Shown here: in pieces, positions 22,189 through 29,910 of the stretch | How the letters are laid out: each line of letters opens with the position of its first letter | How positions within the stretch are numbered: the stretch's first letter is position 1 | Source of the DNA: an uncultured Oscillospiraceae bacterium | GTDB taxonomy: Bacteria > Bacillota > Clostridia > Oscillospirales > Oscillospiraceae | Direction: 5' to 3' | DNA length: 30,021 bases | Assembly (NCBI GenBank): GCA_934636045.1 | Contig: CAKTZP010000008.1 | Span: forward strand, 1-30,021 | Position numbers and translations under genes: made by a program | Notes under the pieces: model-generated | The model's input: only the letters and a program-made list of their open reading frames with translations | Database searches by the model: none | What the model was told of the DNA's origin: nothing

Positions 22189-24564
22189 ATGGAACTTTAT
22201 CAGTTGCTACAGCCGGAAACGGTAACGGAAAAGGCAAAAAAACTGTTCAGCGAGGAGCGGCAGTCACACAAGGTCCTCAATGGCTGGCTGCTGTGCCGCG
22301 AGATTGCGTCTGCCGTTGACGCAAAAACCGACGAGCGCTTCCCGGAGCTGCGGGCAGCAGAGGAGCTGGAGGCGATCATCGACCGGCTCCCCATTGAAAT
22401 CAGCGACAACACCCTGCTGGCCGGCACGCAGCGCGACGCCTTCGCGGCAAGCTACGCGCTGATCAACCCCGCCTTCAAGGTCGAAACCTTCAAGGGCTAC
22501 TGCGACCCGCTGGAGGTCTACGACTTTGCGACGCCCACGGAGGAGATGCCCGCCGAACGCATCGCCGCCATCCGCGCAGAAACCGCGAAAAGCCCCTGCG
22601 TGCAGGCGCTCAACGAGGTCTACGGCAAATACAGCGACTACACCGACGAGGTTGCCTTCTTTATGGAACACGTCACGGGCCATGTCATCCCGGACTTCCG
22701 TCCGGCGCTGAAGCGCGGCGTTGCGGCGCTGTCGGACGACATCGACCGGAAGCTGGCCGCAGGCGGACTGAGCGAAAAGCATGAGAAAAACTACCGTGCC
22801 ATGCAGCGCGTTCTGGCTGCATCCGTCCGGCTGGCTCACCGCTACGCCGGCCTCGCCGCCGAGCAGGCAAAGACCGCCTCCGACGAGCGGCAGAAGGAGC
22901 TTGCGCTCATGGAGGCAAATCTGCGCCATGTTCCGGAATTTCCGGCACAGACGTTAATGCAGGCAATGCAGTCGTATGTCATTTTATGGCAGGTCATGTG
23001 TCTGGAACAGGCACCGAACCCGTTTGCCTTCTCCGTCGGCAACGCAGACCGCATTTTTGAGCCGTACCGCGAACTTTCCGGCGAGGACCGGGAACAGGCT
23101 GCCGCGCTGTTCAAGCATTTTCTGGTGTTCTTCAACGTCGGTGAGCGCTCCTGGGCCATTTCGCAGAACGTCCTGATCGGCGGCCGCGATAACGACGGTA
23201 ACGATCTGACCAATCCCATGAGCTACGCCATTTTGGACGCGTATTACGACATGAATCTCCCGCAGCCCATTCTCTCGGTCAAGCTGCACAAGAATACGCC
23301 CGACGAGCTGTACCGCGAGATGGGACGCTTCTTCTTCACGCCCGGCTGCCTGACGCCCTCGCTGTTTAACGACGACAGCCTGTTTTTGACGCTGGCCGAG
23401 CATGGCGTAGCGAAGGAGGACCTGCCCGATTATTCCGTCGCGGGCTGCCAGGAGCCGCTCATCATGGGCAAAGACAACGCCAACACCACCAATAGCTGGC
23501 TCAACATGGGTAAGGTGCTTGAGCTGGTGCTGAATAACGGCAAATCCGAGATCACCGGCCGCGCCATGGGCGAGCAGACGGACTACACGCCGGAATATAT
23601 TCTGACGCATCTGCGCGAGCTGTTCTATCAGCGTCTGGAGGACGTCTGCAAGGTCATGCAGGACGCGGCAAACGGGGCCAGCCGTGCGCTGTCGCTGCTG
23701 CCGGTTCCCTTCCTGAGCTGCTTTATGGGCGGTCTGGAAACCGGCGTGGATACCCGCGACACCGAAGAGCAGGGTACGAAATACAACGGCAGCGGCTGCC
23801 TGATCCACGGTCTTTCCGTCGTGGCCGACTCCTTTATCGCAGTCGATCATCTGCTGAAGGATCGTCCGCAGGACGCGGAAAAGCTCATCGCCGCCTGCAA
23901 GTGCAACTTCGAGGGCTATGAGGAGCTGCGCGAGTATCTGAAAAATTGCCCGAAATACGGCAACAATCTTCCCGAGGTCGATCAGGAGGTCGTCGAGGTC
24001 GCGACGCGCGCCTCGGAAATCGTCCGTAATCTGAAAAATTATCTCGGAAACACCTTCCGCCCCGACTGGAGCTCGCCGTCCACGCACCTGACCTACGGCT
24101 ATCTCGTCGGCGCAACGCCCGACGGCCGCGGCGCACGCGAAATGCTCGGCTACGGCATCGATCCGCTGTTCTGCACCGCGACCTCCGGGCTCGGCTTCCG
24201 CACGCTCTCGACGATGCACCTGCCGTTCTGCCAGATGGAGGGCGGCTGCGCCTCCCACTTCGGCATCGACCCGAAATATTTCACTGCCGACACCTATGAG
24301 GAGCGTGGCCTGCAATTCCGCGACCGTGTGCTGCGCCCGTTGTTCTTCAACCCCGGCAACAAGAACCGTGCGCCGTTCTATCTCTATGTGAACGTCACGA
24401 CCGCCGACACGCTGCGCAAGGTCCTTGCCGACCCGAAAAAATACGCCCCCAACGGCGTGTACATCATGCGCATCCACGGAACGTTCGTAAATTTCCTCGA
24501 TCTTTCCCCGGCAATTCAGCAGGACATCATCACCCGCCTTGACCCCGGCTCGACTTTCTGCTAA
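22189..24564 (+). CDS. Glycyl radical enzyme of the dehydratase/lyase type (substrate unknown)
   Basis: 791 aa from ATG at 22189 (AAAGGA 9 nt upstream). It has the ten-stranded barrel family layout: a PFL-like N-terminal domain (about 1-600) with the active-site loop YSVAGCQEPLIMGKDN (C420, E422) and a C-terminal glycine-radical domain with RIHGTFVNFLDL (G764, 28 residues from the end). Pyruvate formate-lyase has adjacent cysteines; a single Cys-x-Glu is the signature of radical dehydratases and C-O, C-N or C-S lyases (choline lyase and hydroxyproline dehydratase have CVE). The middle residue here is Gln, which I cannot tie to a described class. Neighbouring sugar kinase, epimerase and manA suggest a sugar, polyol or anhydrohexitol substrate (inference). 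Requires strict anaerobiosis. Confidence 0.88.
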   Translation: MELYQLLQPETVTEKAKKLFSEERQSHKVLNGWLLCREIASAVDAKTDERFPELRAAEELEAIIDRLPIEISDNTLLAGTQRDAFAASYALINPAFKVETFKGYCDPLEVYDFATPTEEMPAERIAAIRAETAKSPCVQALNEVYGKYSDYTDEVAFFMEHVTGHVIPDFRPALKRGVAALSDDIDRKLAAGGLSEKHEKNYRAMQRVLAASVRLAHRYAGLAAEQAKTASDERQKELALMEANLRHVPEFPAQTLMQAMQSYVILWQVMCLEQAPNPFAFSVGNADRIFEPYRELSGEDREQAAALFKHFLVFFNVGERSWAISQNVLIGGRDNDGNDLTNPMSYAILDAYYDMNLPQPILSVKLHKNTPDELYREMGRFFFTPGCLTPSLFNDDSLFLTLAEHGVAKEDLPDYSVAGCQEPLIMGKDNANTTNSWLNMGKVLELVLNNGKSEITGRAMGEQTDYTPEYILTHLRELFYQRLEDVCKVMQDAANGASRALSLLPVPFLSCFMGGLETGVDTRDTEEQGTKYNGSGCLIHGLSVVADSFIAVDHLLKDRPQDAEKLIAACKCNFEGYEELREYLKNCPKYGNNLPEVDQEVVEVATRASEIVRNLKNYLGNTFRPDWSSPSTHLTYGYLVGATPDGRGAREMLGYGIDPLFCTATSGLGFRTLSTMHLPFCQMEGGCASHFGIDPKYFTADTYEERGLQFRDRVLRPLFFNPGNKNRAPFYLYVNVTTADTLRKVLADPKKYAPNGVYIMRIHGTFVNFLDLSPAIQQDIITRLDPGSTFC

Positions 24565-24573
24565 ACTATTATT

Positions 24574-25860
24574 ATGTTAGTACTTGGCTTGGATATCGGC
24601 ACCACCACCGTCAGCGCGGTCGTGATGCAGAGCGGTGAGGTACTCGCCGCGAAAACGCTGAAAAATGATGCCTTTCTCCCGGACCGCCCGGTCTGGGAGC
24701 GGGCGCAGAAGGTCGAAACGATCGTCGCCGCCGCAATGCAGGCAGTGACGGAGCTGCACACCGCCTATCCGCAGATCGAACGCATCGGCCTGACCGGCCA
24801 GCAGCACGGCATCGTCTATCTCGACAAAGCCGGAGCACCGCTCAGCCCGCTGTACACGTGGCAGGACGGGCGCGGCGATCTGCCGTACGACGGGCAGCAG
24901 AGCTATGCCGCCCGCCTGACCGAGCTGACGGGCTATCCGCTGGCAACGGGCTACGGGCTGGTAACGCATTTTTACAATCTCAAAAACGGCCTTGTCCCGG
25001 AAAACGCCGCCGTTTTCTGCACAATCCACGATTATATTGCCATGCGGCTTTCCGGACGGACCGCGCCGAAAATTGACCCCAGCGATGCCGCGAGCTTCGG
25101 CTGCTTTGATCTGGAACACGGTTGCTTTGACACGGCGGCGCTGCAAAAGGCCGGGATCGACCCGGCGATTCTGCCGGAGCTTGCCGAAACGCCGCGCCTC
25201 GGCGGAGAGCCGCCCGTCTACGTCGCCATCGGCGACAATCAGGCCAGCTTTCTCGGCGCGACCGGCGGCCAAACCGGATGTATGCTCGTCAACGTCGGCA
25301 CCGGGAGCCAGTTTTCCGTCCATGTCCCGCGCTATATAACCTGTCCGGGGCTGGAAACGCGCCCCTTCCCGAACGGTGGCTATCTGCTCGTCGGTTCGAG
25401 CCTTTGCGGCGGGCGGGCGTATGCGCTGCTGGAACGCTTCTTCCGCGAAACCGCCGCGATGCTGGGCCTTTCGACTGCTTCCTGCTATGAGGCAATGGGC
25501 CGCCTGCTGGATGAAGCGCCCGCACCTGCCGACCCCGTTCGCGTCGTCCCGCTGTTTCAGGGGACCCGCGCCGAGCCGGGCCTGCGCGGCAGTATCGAGA
25601 ACATCAGCGTCGATAATTTCACCCCGCTCTCGCTCCTGTACGGGATGCTGCAGGGCATGACGGACGAGCTGCACGAAATGTACCGGCATTACGCCGATCA
25701 GGGCGGCAGCTCCGGCGCATTGTACGGCTCCGGCAATGGTCTGCGCAAAAATGCACACCTGCGCCGCTGCTTTGAGCGAACCTTCGGCCAACCGCTGACG
25801 CTTTCGCGCAACGAAGAAGAAGCTGCCTGCGGCGCTGCGCTGTTTGCTGCGGCAAACTGA
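24574..25860 (+). CDS. FGGY-family carbohydrate kinase (sedoheptulokinase/xylulokinase-like)
   Basis: 428 aa. The N-terminal ATPase fold begins VLGLDIGTTTVSAVV. Sugar-site blocks IGLTGQQHGIVYLD and SPLYTWQDGRGDLP follow, and YVAIGDNQASFLGATGGQ places the catalytic-base aspartate at D221. MLVNVGTGSQFS and the late ALYGSGNGLRKN complete the FGGY pattern. The TWQDGR and IGDNQAS blocks remind me of sedoheptulokinases, but the length is at the short end of the FGGY range (about 430-550). It starts 9 nt after the glycyl radical enzyme stop with no clear ribosome-binding site, so translation may be coupled. It probably phosphorylates the product or the substrate of that enzyme, a ketose or polyol (inference). 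Confidence 0.85.
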   Translation: MLVLGLDIGTTTVSAVVMQSGEVLAAKTLKNDAFLPDRPVWERAQKVETIVAAAMQAVTELHTAYPQIERIGLTGQQHGIVYLDKAGAPLSPLYTWQDGRGDLPYDGQQSYAARLTELTGYPLATGYGLVTHFYNLKNGLVPENAAVFCTIHDYIAMRLSGRTAPKIDPSDAASFGCFDLEHGCFDTAALQKAGIDPAILPELAETPRLGGEPPVYVAIGDNQASFLGATGGQTGCMLVNVGTGSQFSVHVPRYITCPGLETRPFPNGGYLLVGSSLCGGRAYALLERFFRETAAMLGLSTASCYEAMGRLLDEAPAPADPVRVVPLFQGTRAEPGLRGSIENISVDNFTPLSLLYGMLQGMTDELHEMYRHYADQGGSSGALYGSGNGLRKNAHLRRCFERTFGQPLTLSRNEEEAACGAALFAAAN

Positions 25861-25888
25861 TTTACGACGATAAAAGGAGAACGCCCGC

Positions 25889-26509
25889 ATGAAGCTGTTT
25901 GACTACGACGGTCCGCTGATGCGGGCGCTCGTCTATCTCGGCGAGTTGATTTTGCTGAATCTTCTGTTCCTGCTGTGCTGTCTGCCGGTGATAACGGCGG
26001 GGGCCTCCGCAGCCGCGATGTATACCGTCGCCTTCCACAACCTAGACGGCAAGGGCGGCCATGTCTGCCGCCAGTTTTTCTCGGCGTTTCGCGCAAACTT
26101 CAAAAAGGCGACGCTGCAATGGCTGGTCATGCTGGCCGTCGCCGCGCTGCTGTACGCCGATTTCTGCATCATCACGCAGACGGCCTTCGCCGGGAAGGCG
26201 GTCGTCGAGGTCGTTTTCGTCATTATTCTGACGCTTTATCTGCCGACCTTAACGTTTGTTTTCCCCATTCAGGCCTACTTTGAAAACACCGTCGCGAAAA
26301 CGCTGAAAAACGCCGTCGCGCTCGGCATCGCCAAGCTGCCGCAGAGCGTTCTGCTGATTTTGCTCAACGGCTTCCCGCTTTTGATTTTATACTTTAATAT
26401 TGCCGCGTTTCTTCGACTGGTTCCGCTGTGGTGCATCATCGGCTTTTCCGCGACCGCCCAGCTCAGCAGCCGGCTGTTTCGCCGCATTTTCAAAAAGCTG
26501 ACCGCATGA
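25889..26509 (+). CDS. YesL-like membrane protein (DUF624)
   Basis: 206 aa, largely hydrophobic, with five to six predicted membrane segments (about 12-50, 75-105, 108-130, 145-170 and 172-190). The N-terminal pattern KLFDYDGPLMRALVYLGELI, then LNLLFLLCCLPVITAGASAA, is typical of the DUF624/YesL family. These proteins often sit beside LplB/YtcP-type sugar importers and carbohydrate operons in Firmicutes; their function is not established. AAAGGAGAA precedes the ATG. It lies between the kinase (28-nt gap) and the epimerase-like gene (12-nt gap) and is part of the same operon. A role in assembly or use of the sugar importer is conceivable but unproven. Confidence 0.85.
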   Translation: MKLFDYDGPLMRALVYLGELILLNLLFLLCCLPVITAGASAAAMYTVAFHNLDGKGGHVCRQFFSAFRANFKKATLQWLVMLAVAALLYADFCIITQTAFAGKAVVEVVFVIILTLYLPTLTFVFPIQAYFENTVAKTLKNAVALGIAKLPQSVLLILLNGFPLLILYFNIAAFLRLVPLWCIIGFSATAQLSSRLFRRIFKKLTA

Positions 26510-26521
26510 GGAGGGCATGAT

Positions 26522-27400
26522 ATGGAGCTGTATACCATCCGAAATGACCGTCTGACCGTTACCGTTTCCCCGCTTGCAGCCGAGCTGCAAAGCATTCGCT
26601 CGGCCGACGGCATCGAATACCTCTGGCAGGGCGACCCGGCCTATTGGGCCGGCCGCGCGCCGACGCTCTTTCCCTACATTGCCCGCCTGAGGGACGGCTG
26701 TTACGACCTCGACGGACGGCGCTATTCCATGAAAATCCACGGTCTTGCGCCGTACACCGAATTTGTCTGCGACGAGCATACCGACGATGCGCTCACGCTT
26801 TCCATGAGTGACACCGCCGAAACACTGCGGCAGTACCCGCGCCGGTTCCGCTTTTCCGTCCGCTTCCATCTGGAACAGAATCGTCTCTGCGTTGCATGCC
26901 ATGTAGAAAATCGGGACGACAAGCCGATGTTCTTCGCCGTCGGCGGCCATCCGGGCTTCCGCGTTCCGCTGGTCGAAGGGCCGGACTTTGCCGACTACCG
27001 CCTGCGATTTTCCTCGCCCTGCCGCCCCAAGCGTATCGGCTTTACACCGGAGGTGCTGGTCAGCGGAGAGGAAACGCCCTATCCGCTCCAAGATAACTGT
27101 ATCCTCCCGCTGCGGCACGACCTGTTTCACGACGACGCGATCGTTCTGCGCGACGTGGGCCATGAGATCGTGCTGGAAAACCCGGCGGACACACACAGCG
27201 TTACCGTTTCCTTTCCCGGTATGCCCTATCTGGGCATTTGGCACCGGCCGGACACCGACGCGCCTTATGTCTGCATCGAGCCCTGGTCCTCTCTGCCCGG
27301 CCGCAGCGATGCCGTCACCGCGCTGGAAACGCAGGCCGACCTGCTCTCCCTCCCCGCCGGAGACGAATATACCAATCGCTGGTCGATCACAATTGCATAA
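26522..27400 (+). CDS. Aldose-1-epimerase-like protein (LacX/GalM superfamily)
   Basis: 292 aa, all beta, cytoplasmic. Galactose-mutarotase signatures are present in order: LFPYIARLRDG (substrate Arg), MKIHGLAPYTEF (His), FFAVGGHPGFRVPL (catalytic-acid His) and APYVCIEPWSSLPGRSD (catalytic-base Glu). Its size and the IEPW block fit the LacX-like subgroup, which interconverts sugar anomers. AGGAGG lies 7 nt upstream of the ATG. It is the last gene of the glycyl-radical operon. Its presence suggests that the pathway handles a cyclic hemiacetal sugar at some step, or that the operon assists mannose anomer conversion after alpha-mannosidase action (inference). Confidence 0.9.
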   Translation: MELYTIRNDRLTVTVSPLAAELQSIRSADGIEYLWQGDPAYWAGRAPTLFPYIARLRDGCYDLDGRRYSMKIHGLAPYTEFVCDEHTDDALTLSMSDTAETLRQYPRRFRFSVRFHLEQNRLCVACHVENRDDKPMFFAVGGHPGFRVPLVEGPDFADYRLRFSSPCRPKRIGFTPEVLVSGEETPYPLQDNCILPLRHDLFHDDAIVLRDVGHEIVLENPADTHSVTVSFPGMPYLGIWHRPDTDAPYVCIEPWSSLPGRSDAVTALETQADLLSLPAGDEYTNRWSITIA

Positions 27401-27735
27401 GCGCCGCGCGAAATTTGTAAAAATTTTGGAAGCAGCGGAAAACCTATCGAATTCTCCGAAAAGCGATGCTATATTATGCCCATAATACGGAGAAGGCTCC
27501 GCGCGAAGCTTTGTTATGGTTTTTAAGAAGGCGGGCCTGTTTGCCGCAGGTATCCTGTTCGGCACTGCGGGTATTAAGCTGCTGTCCAGCCTCGCCGCGT
27601 GTCGGGAAGAGCATTATCCGCACTCGATGGCAAACGCCGCCGCTGCCGAACGCAGTCTGCGGCACGACGAATCTTCTCGACGCGCCCAAGACGGCCCCCC
27701 GCCCTGCCGGCGGCCGAATAAGGAAGAGCAACCCT
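27401..27735 (+). other. Intergenic stretch between the epimerase-like and esterase genes
   Basis: This is A/T-richer than its surroundings at 27410-27500. It holds a possible extended -10 (TGCTATATT near 27466-27474) without a convincing -35, and the start of a small hydrophobic frame at 27516. No strong terminator hairpin follows the epimerase stop codon. AAGGAAG before 27736 is the ribosome-binding site of the esterase. Confidence 0.4.
27516..27735 (+). pseudogene. Possible degenerate DUF6110-like small protein
   Basis: The frame from ATG 27516 begins VFKKAGLFAAGILFGTAGIK followed by LLSS. This matches what I remember of the N-terminus of small DUF6110 proteins of Clostridia (KKxGxFAxGxLFGTAGxKLLSS). 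After about 25 residues the usual conserved continuation is lost, apart from a vague YPHSMANAAAAER. The frame then runs open into the esterase gene without a stop, as a shadow frame would. A frameshift is possible: a neighbouring frame ends in PALPAAE-stop at about 27720. The ribosome-binding site is poor. It may be a decayed gene, a sequencing error, or chance. Confidence 0.35.
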
Positions 27736-28626
27736 ATGCTGGAAAAAATGATACAGGCCCAGACGGCAAAGCAAGCCGAAACACTCGACCGCTGGCTGGA
27801 AAAGCGCGAACGGGAGCAGATATTTCCCGAAGGTGTCTGCCTGACAGCAGACGTTCCCTATCGGAACGACGGCGCGGCCTGCCATAAAATGGACATCTAT
27901 CAGCCGAAGGAAGGGCCGCGGCCACACCCCGTGCTGATCGACCTGCACGGCGGCGGCTTCCTGCTGGGCCGCAAGGAGGTCAATCGTCTTTTTTGCGCCG
28001 ATTTGTGTCTGCGCGGCTTCCTGGTGTTCTGCCCGGAATACCCGCTCGCGCCAGGGCAGACACTGTTCACGGTTTTCCGCGATGTCAGCGCCGCAATTGA
28101 CCGAATTTGCGAAATTGCCCCGTCCTATGGCGGTGACACGAACCGGCTCTATCTCTGCGGCGACAGCGCCGGGGCGCAGCTTTGCGTCTACCTCGCAGCG
28201 ATGCAGAACGTGCCGGAGCTTGCCCGTGCCGCCGGAGTGACCCCGCCCCGGACGAGAATTCGGGCGCTCGGCCTGCAAAGCGGAATGTTTTATACCGATC
28301 GCTTCGACAAGATCGGTCTGTTCCTGCCGAATTCGATCTACGGCAAGGGCTGGCGGAAGCATCCCTTCCGTCCGTACATCAATCCTGAGCACCCGGCACT
28401 CCTGCGCGGTCTGCCGCCGTGCTTCCTTGTGACGGCAAAGGGCGACTTTCTGCGGCATTACAGTCAAAAATTCGCGGCGGCCCTGCGGCAGAGCGGCAAC
28501 CCGCTGCAATTTCTCGACCTCGAAGCCGACCACGACCTGCCTCACGCCTTCGCCGCCATGATCCCGGAAACCCCCGAAGCCCAAACCGCCAACACCGCCA
28601 TGGCCGCCTTCTTCCTATCCCAATAA
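27736..28626 (+). CDS. Alpha/beta-hydrolase esterase of the HSL family
   Basis: 296 aa from ATG at 27736, with AAGGAAG upstream; the frame stays open further upstream but that part looks non-coding. The oxyanion-hole motif HGGG (LIDLHGGGFLLGRK), the nucleophile elbow GDSAG with S144 (LYLCGDSAGAQLC) and the catalytic histidine in ADHDLPHAFAAM define a hormone-sensitive-lipase-type carboxylesterase. It has no signal peptide, so it is cytoplasmic. Substrate is unknown. In this setting removal of acetyl groups from imported oligosaccharides is possible, but nothing in the sequence proves it. It is followed directly by a terminator and faces the convergent M24-like gene. Confidence 0.87.
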   Translation: MLEKMIQAQTAKQAETLDRWLEKREREQIFPEGVCLTADVPYRNDGAACHKMDIYQPKEGPRPHPVLIDLHGGGFLLGRKEVNRLFCADLCLRGFLVFCPEYPLAPGQTLFTVFRDVSAAIDRICEIAPSYGGDTNRLYLCGDSAGAQLCVYLAAMQNVPELARAAGVTPPRTRIRALGLQSGMFYTDRFDKIGLFLPNSIYGKGWRKHPFRPYINPEHPALLRGLPPCFLVTAKGDFLRHYSQKFAAALRQSGNPLQFLDLEADHDLPHAFAAMIPETPEAQTANTAMAAFFLSQ

Positions 28627-28630
28627 AAGC

Positions 28631-28670
28631 CCGGACGCTTCCCAAAAACGGAAAGCGTCCGGTTTTTATT
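28631..28670 (+). terminator. Bidirectional intrinsic terminator between convergent genes
   Basis: CCGGACGCTT...AAGCGTCCGG forms a strong 10-bp stem, extended by further GC pairs across a small bulge, followed by GGTTTTTATT on the + strand. The other side reads GCTTTTATT. It ends the esterase transcript and overlaps the end of the M24-like gene at 28666-28668. Confidence 0.85.
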
Positions 28671-29910
28671 CTTCAATTGCACAGGCGTGATCTTTACACA
28701 AAAAGAGCGGCCGGTAGTAGCCCAGCAGGTCGCCGAGCGGAAGCACTTCATCGCGCAGGCGAATTCCAAGCACCTCCTGAATATAGCTTCTTCGTCGTTC
28801 AAAGCGCCGCCACAGTGCGGGATAATTCCGCTGCAATTTCTGCCGCAGTGCAGCATCCGCAAGCGCCAGCCCGTCCTCCGCAGAGGCTCCGGCGTAGCCG
28901 GGAACGGAGGGGATGATATCCGCCTGTAACAACATCCCGCTTTTCAGCGTGATCGCCGAGTCTTTTGCAAACGGCGATACCGTCCATTCCTCCTGCCCGG
29001 TCAAATGGCCCGGATTCAGTGTCCAGCGGTACGTTTCCTTCGGCAGCACGGCCTCGACGACATTATAGACCGTGCCGCACGTCTGCCCGATTTCGAGTGC
29101 CTCCAACCAGCAGGCCAACGCCTTATAATATGGCAAAGCTACACGGTTGAGATAGTCGCGGTTCGCTTCCGGCAGGTCGTTTGTTCCTTCGGCAATGTAC
29201 CCGACTCTGGAGGTCAGTCCGCCGCGTAGGCCGAAGGTGACGGAAATACAGTCGCCCATCTGCATTTTTTTCGCACGCGGGAACACGACAGCATTGGTGA
29301 AGCGCTCACCCGCCGCGCAAATGGCCGTCACCGTTCTCGGCTGGCCCCAGTCCCGAAACGCCGCGGCGACTTCCATCTCGGCACGACCCGGCGCGACCTG
29401 TTCCATTGCGCCGAAAACAGCCGCAGCCGCCGTTGCCGCACCAGCCTCATAATGTGCGATCTCGTTTGCGTTCATTTGGTTGCGCACGCCAGTCTCCGGA
29501 TCGAGGAACACACGGCCCATACTGAGCGTTTCGCCGTCCGGGTTGCAAGCTCTGACTGCCTGCACAATCCATTCCGGCACATCGAACAGCGACGCGTTAT
29601 CCTCCACCTTGCTGGTAAACAGCTTCCAACCGGCAATGCCGATCCGCCGCCGGTTTTCAACTCCCGCAGCGTGCAGAAGCTCCGCGAAGGGTTTGTCCGG
29701 TGTCATCGGCTGCCCCGACAAGGAAAAATGGGGCGCGTGGACGGCTCTTGCAGGCAGGAAGGAATACTGCGCCATTTTTAGGTTCTCGTTTCCAAGCACC
29801 AGGCAATGCTCCGCATCGTCACGTTGCAGAACCAGAAGTGCCTCCTCAAAGTGCGGCTCAAAGCCGGTCAGATAGGCAAAATTCGCGCCGTGTTCCCGGT
29901 CGCCGTATTG
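28666..29910 (-). CDS. M24 (aminopeptidase P-like) family protein, N-terminus missing, metal ligands apparently lost
   Basis: About 414 codons are readable, ending with TAA at 28666. A GTG at 29799 would give 377 aa, but the frame upstream still encodes recognisable family sequence (YGDREHGANFAYLTGFEPHF) back to about 29907, where an in-frame stop (29911-29913) and foreign sequence begin. The gene is therefore truncated at its 5' end. It has a creatinase-N-like domain and a pita-bread domain with ANEIAHYEAGAATAAAA and LNPGHLTGQEEWTVSP (conserved His). The usual paired Asp ligands are not visible at ISVTFGLRGGLTSRVGYI, and the late Glu ligands appear replaced (LLQADIIPS). It may be a non-peptidase member. 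No function is assigned. Confidence 0.7.
   Translation of the reverse strand, partial: QYGDREHGANFAYLTGFEPHFEEALLVLQRDDAEHCLVLGNENLKMAQYSFLPARAVHAPHFSLSGQPMTPDKPFAELLHAAGVENRRRIGIAGWKLFTSKVEDNASLFDVPEWIVQAVRACNPDGETLSMGRVFLDPETGVRNQMNANEIAHYEAGAATAAAAVFGAMEQVAPGRAEMEVAAAFRDWGQPRTVTAICAAGERFTNAVVFPRAKKMQMGDCISVTFGLRGGLTSRVGYIAEGTNDLPEANRDYLNRVALPYYKALACWLEALEIGQTCGTVYNVVEAVLPKETYRWTLNPGHLTGQEEWTVSPFAKDSAITLKSGMLLQADIIPSVPGYAGASAEDGLALADAALRQKLQRNYPALWRRFERRRSYIQEVLGIRLRDEVLPLGDLLGYYRPLFLCKDHACAIEE

Noticed and set aside
22984..24477. 497-codon open frame on the - strand
   Set aside because: Antisense to the glycyl radical enzyme; no motif of its own.
22189..24564. Pyruvate formate-lyase identity
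   Set aside because: The adjacent Cys-Cys pair of PFL is absent; the loop is GCQEP and the radical motif is RIHGTF. The neighbours are sugar genes.
26387..27565. 392-codon open frame on the - strand
   Set aside because: Antisense to the epimerase-like and DUF624 genes and without a recognisable domain.
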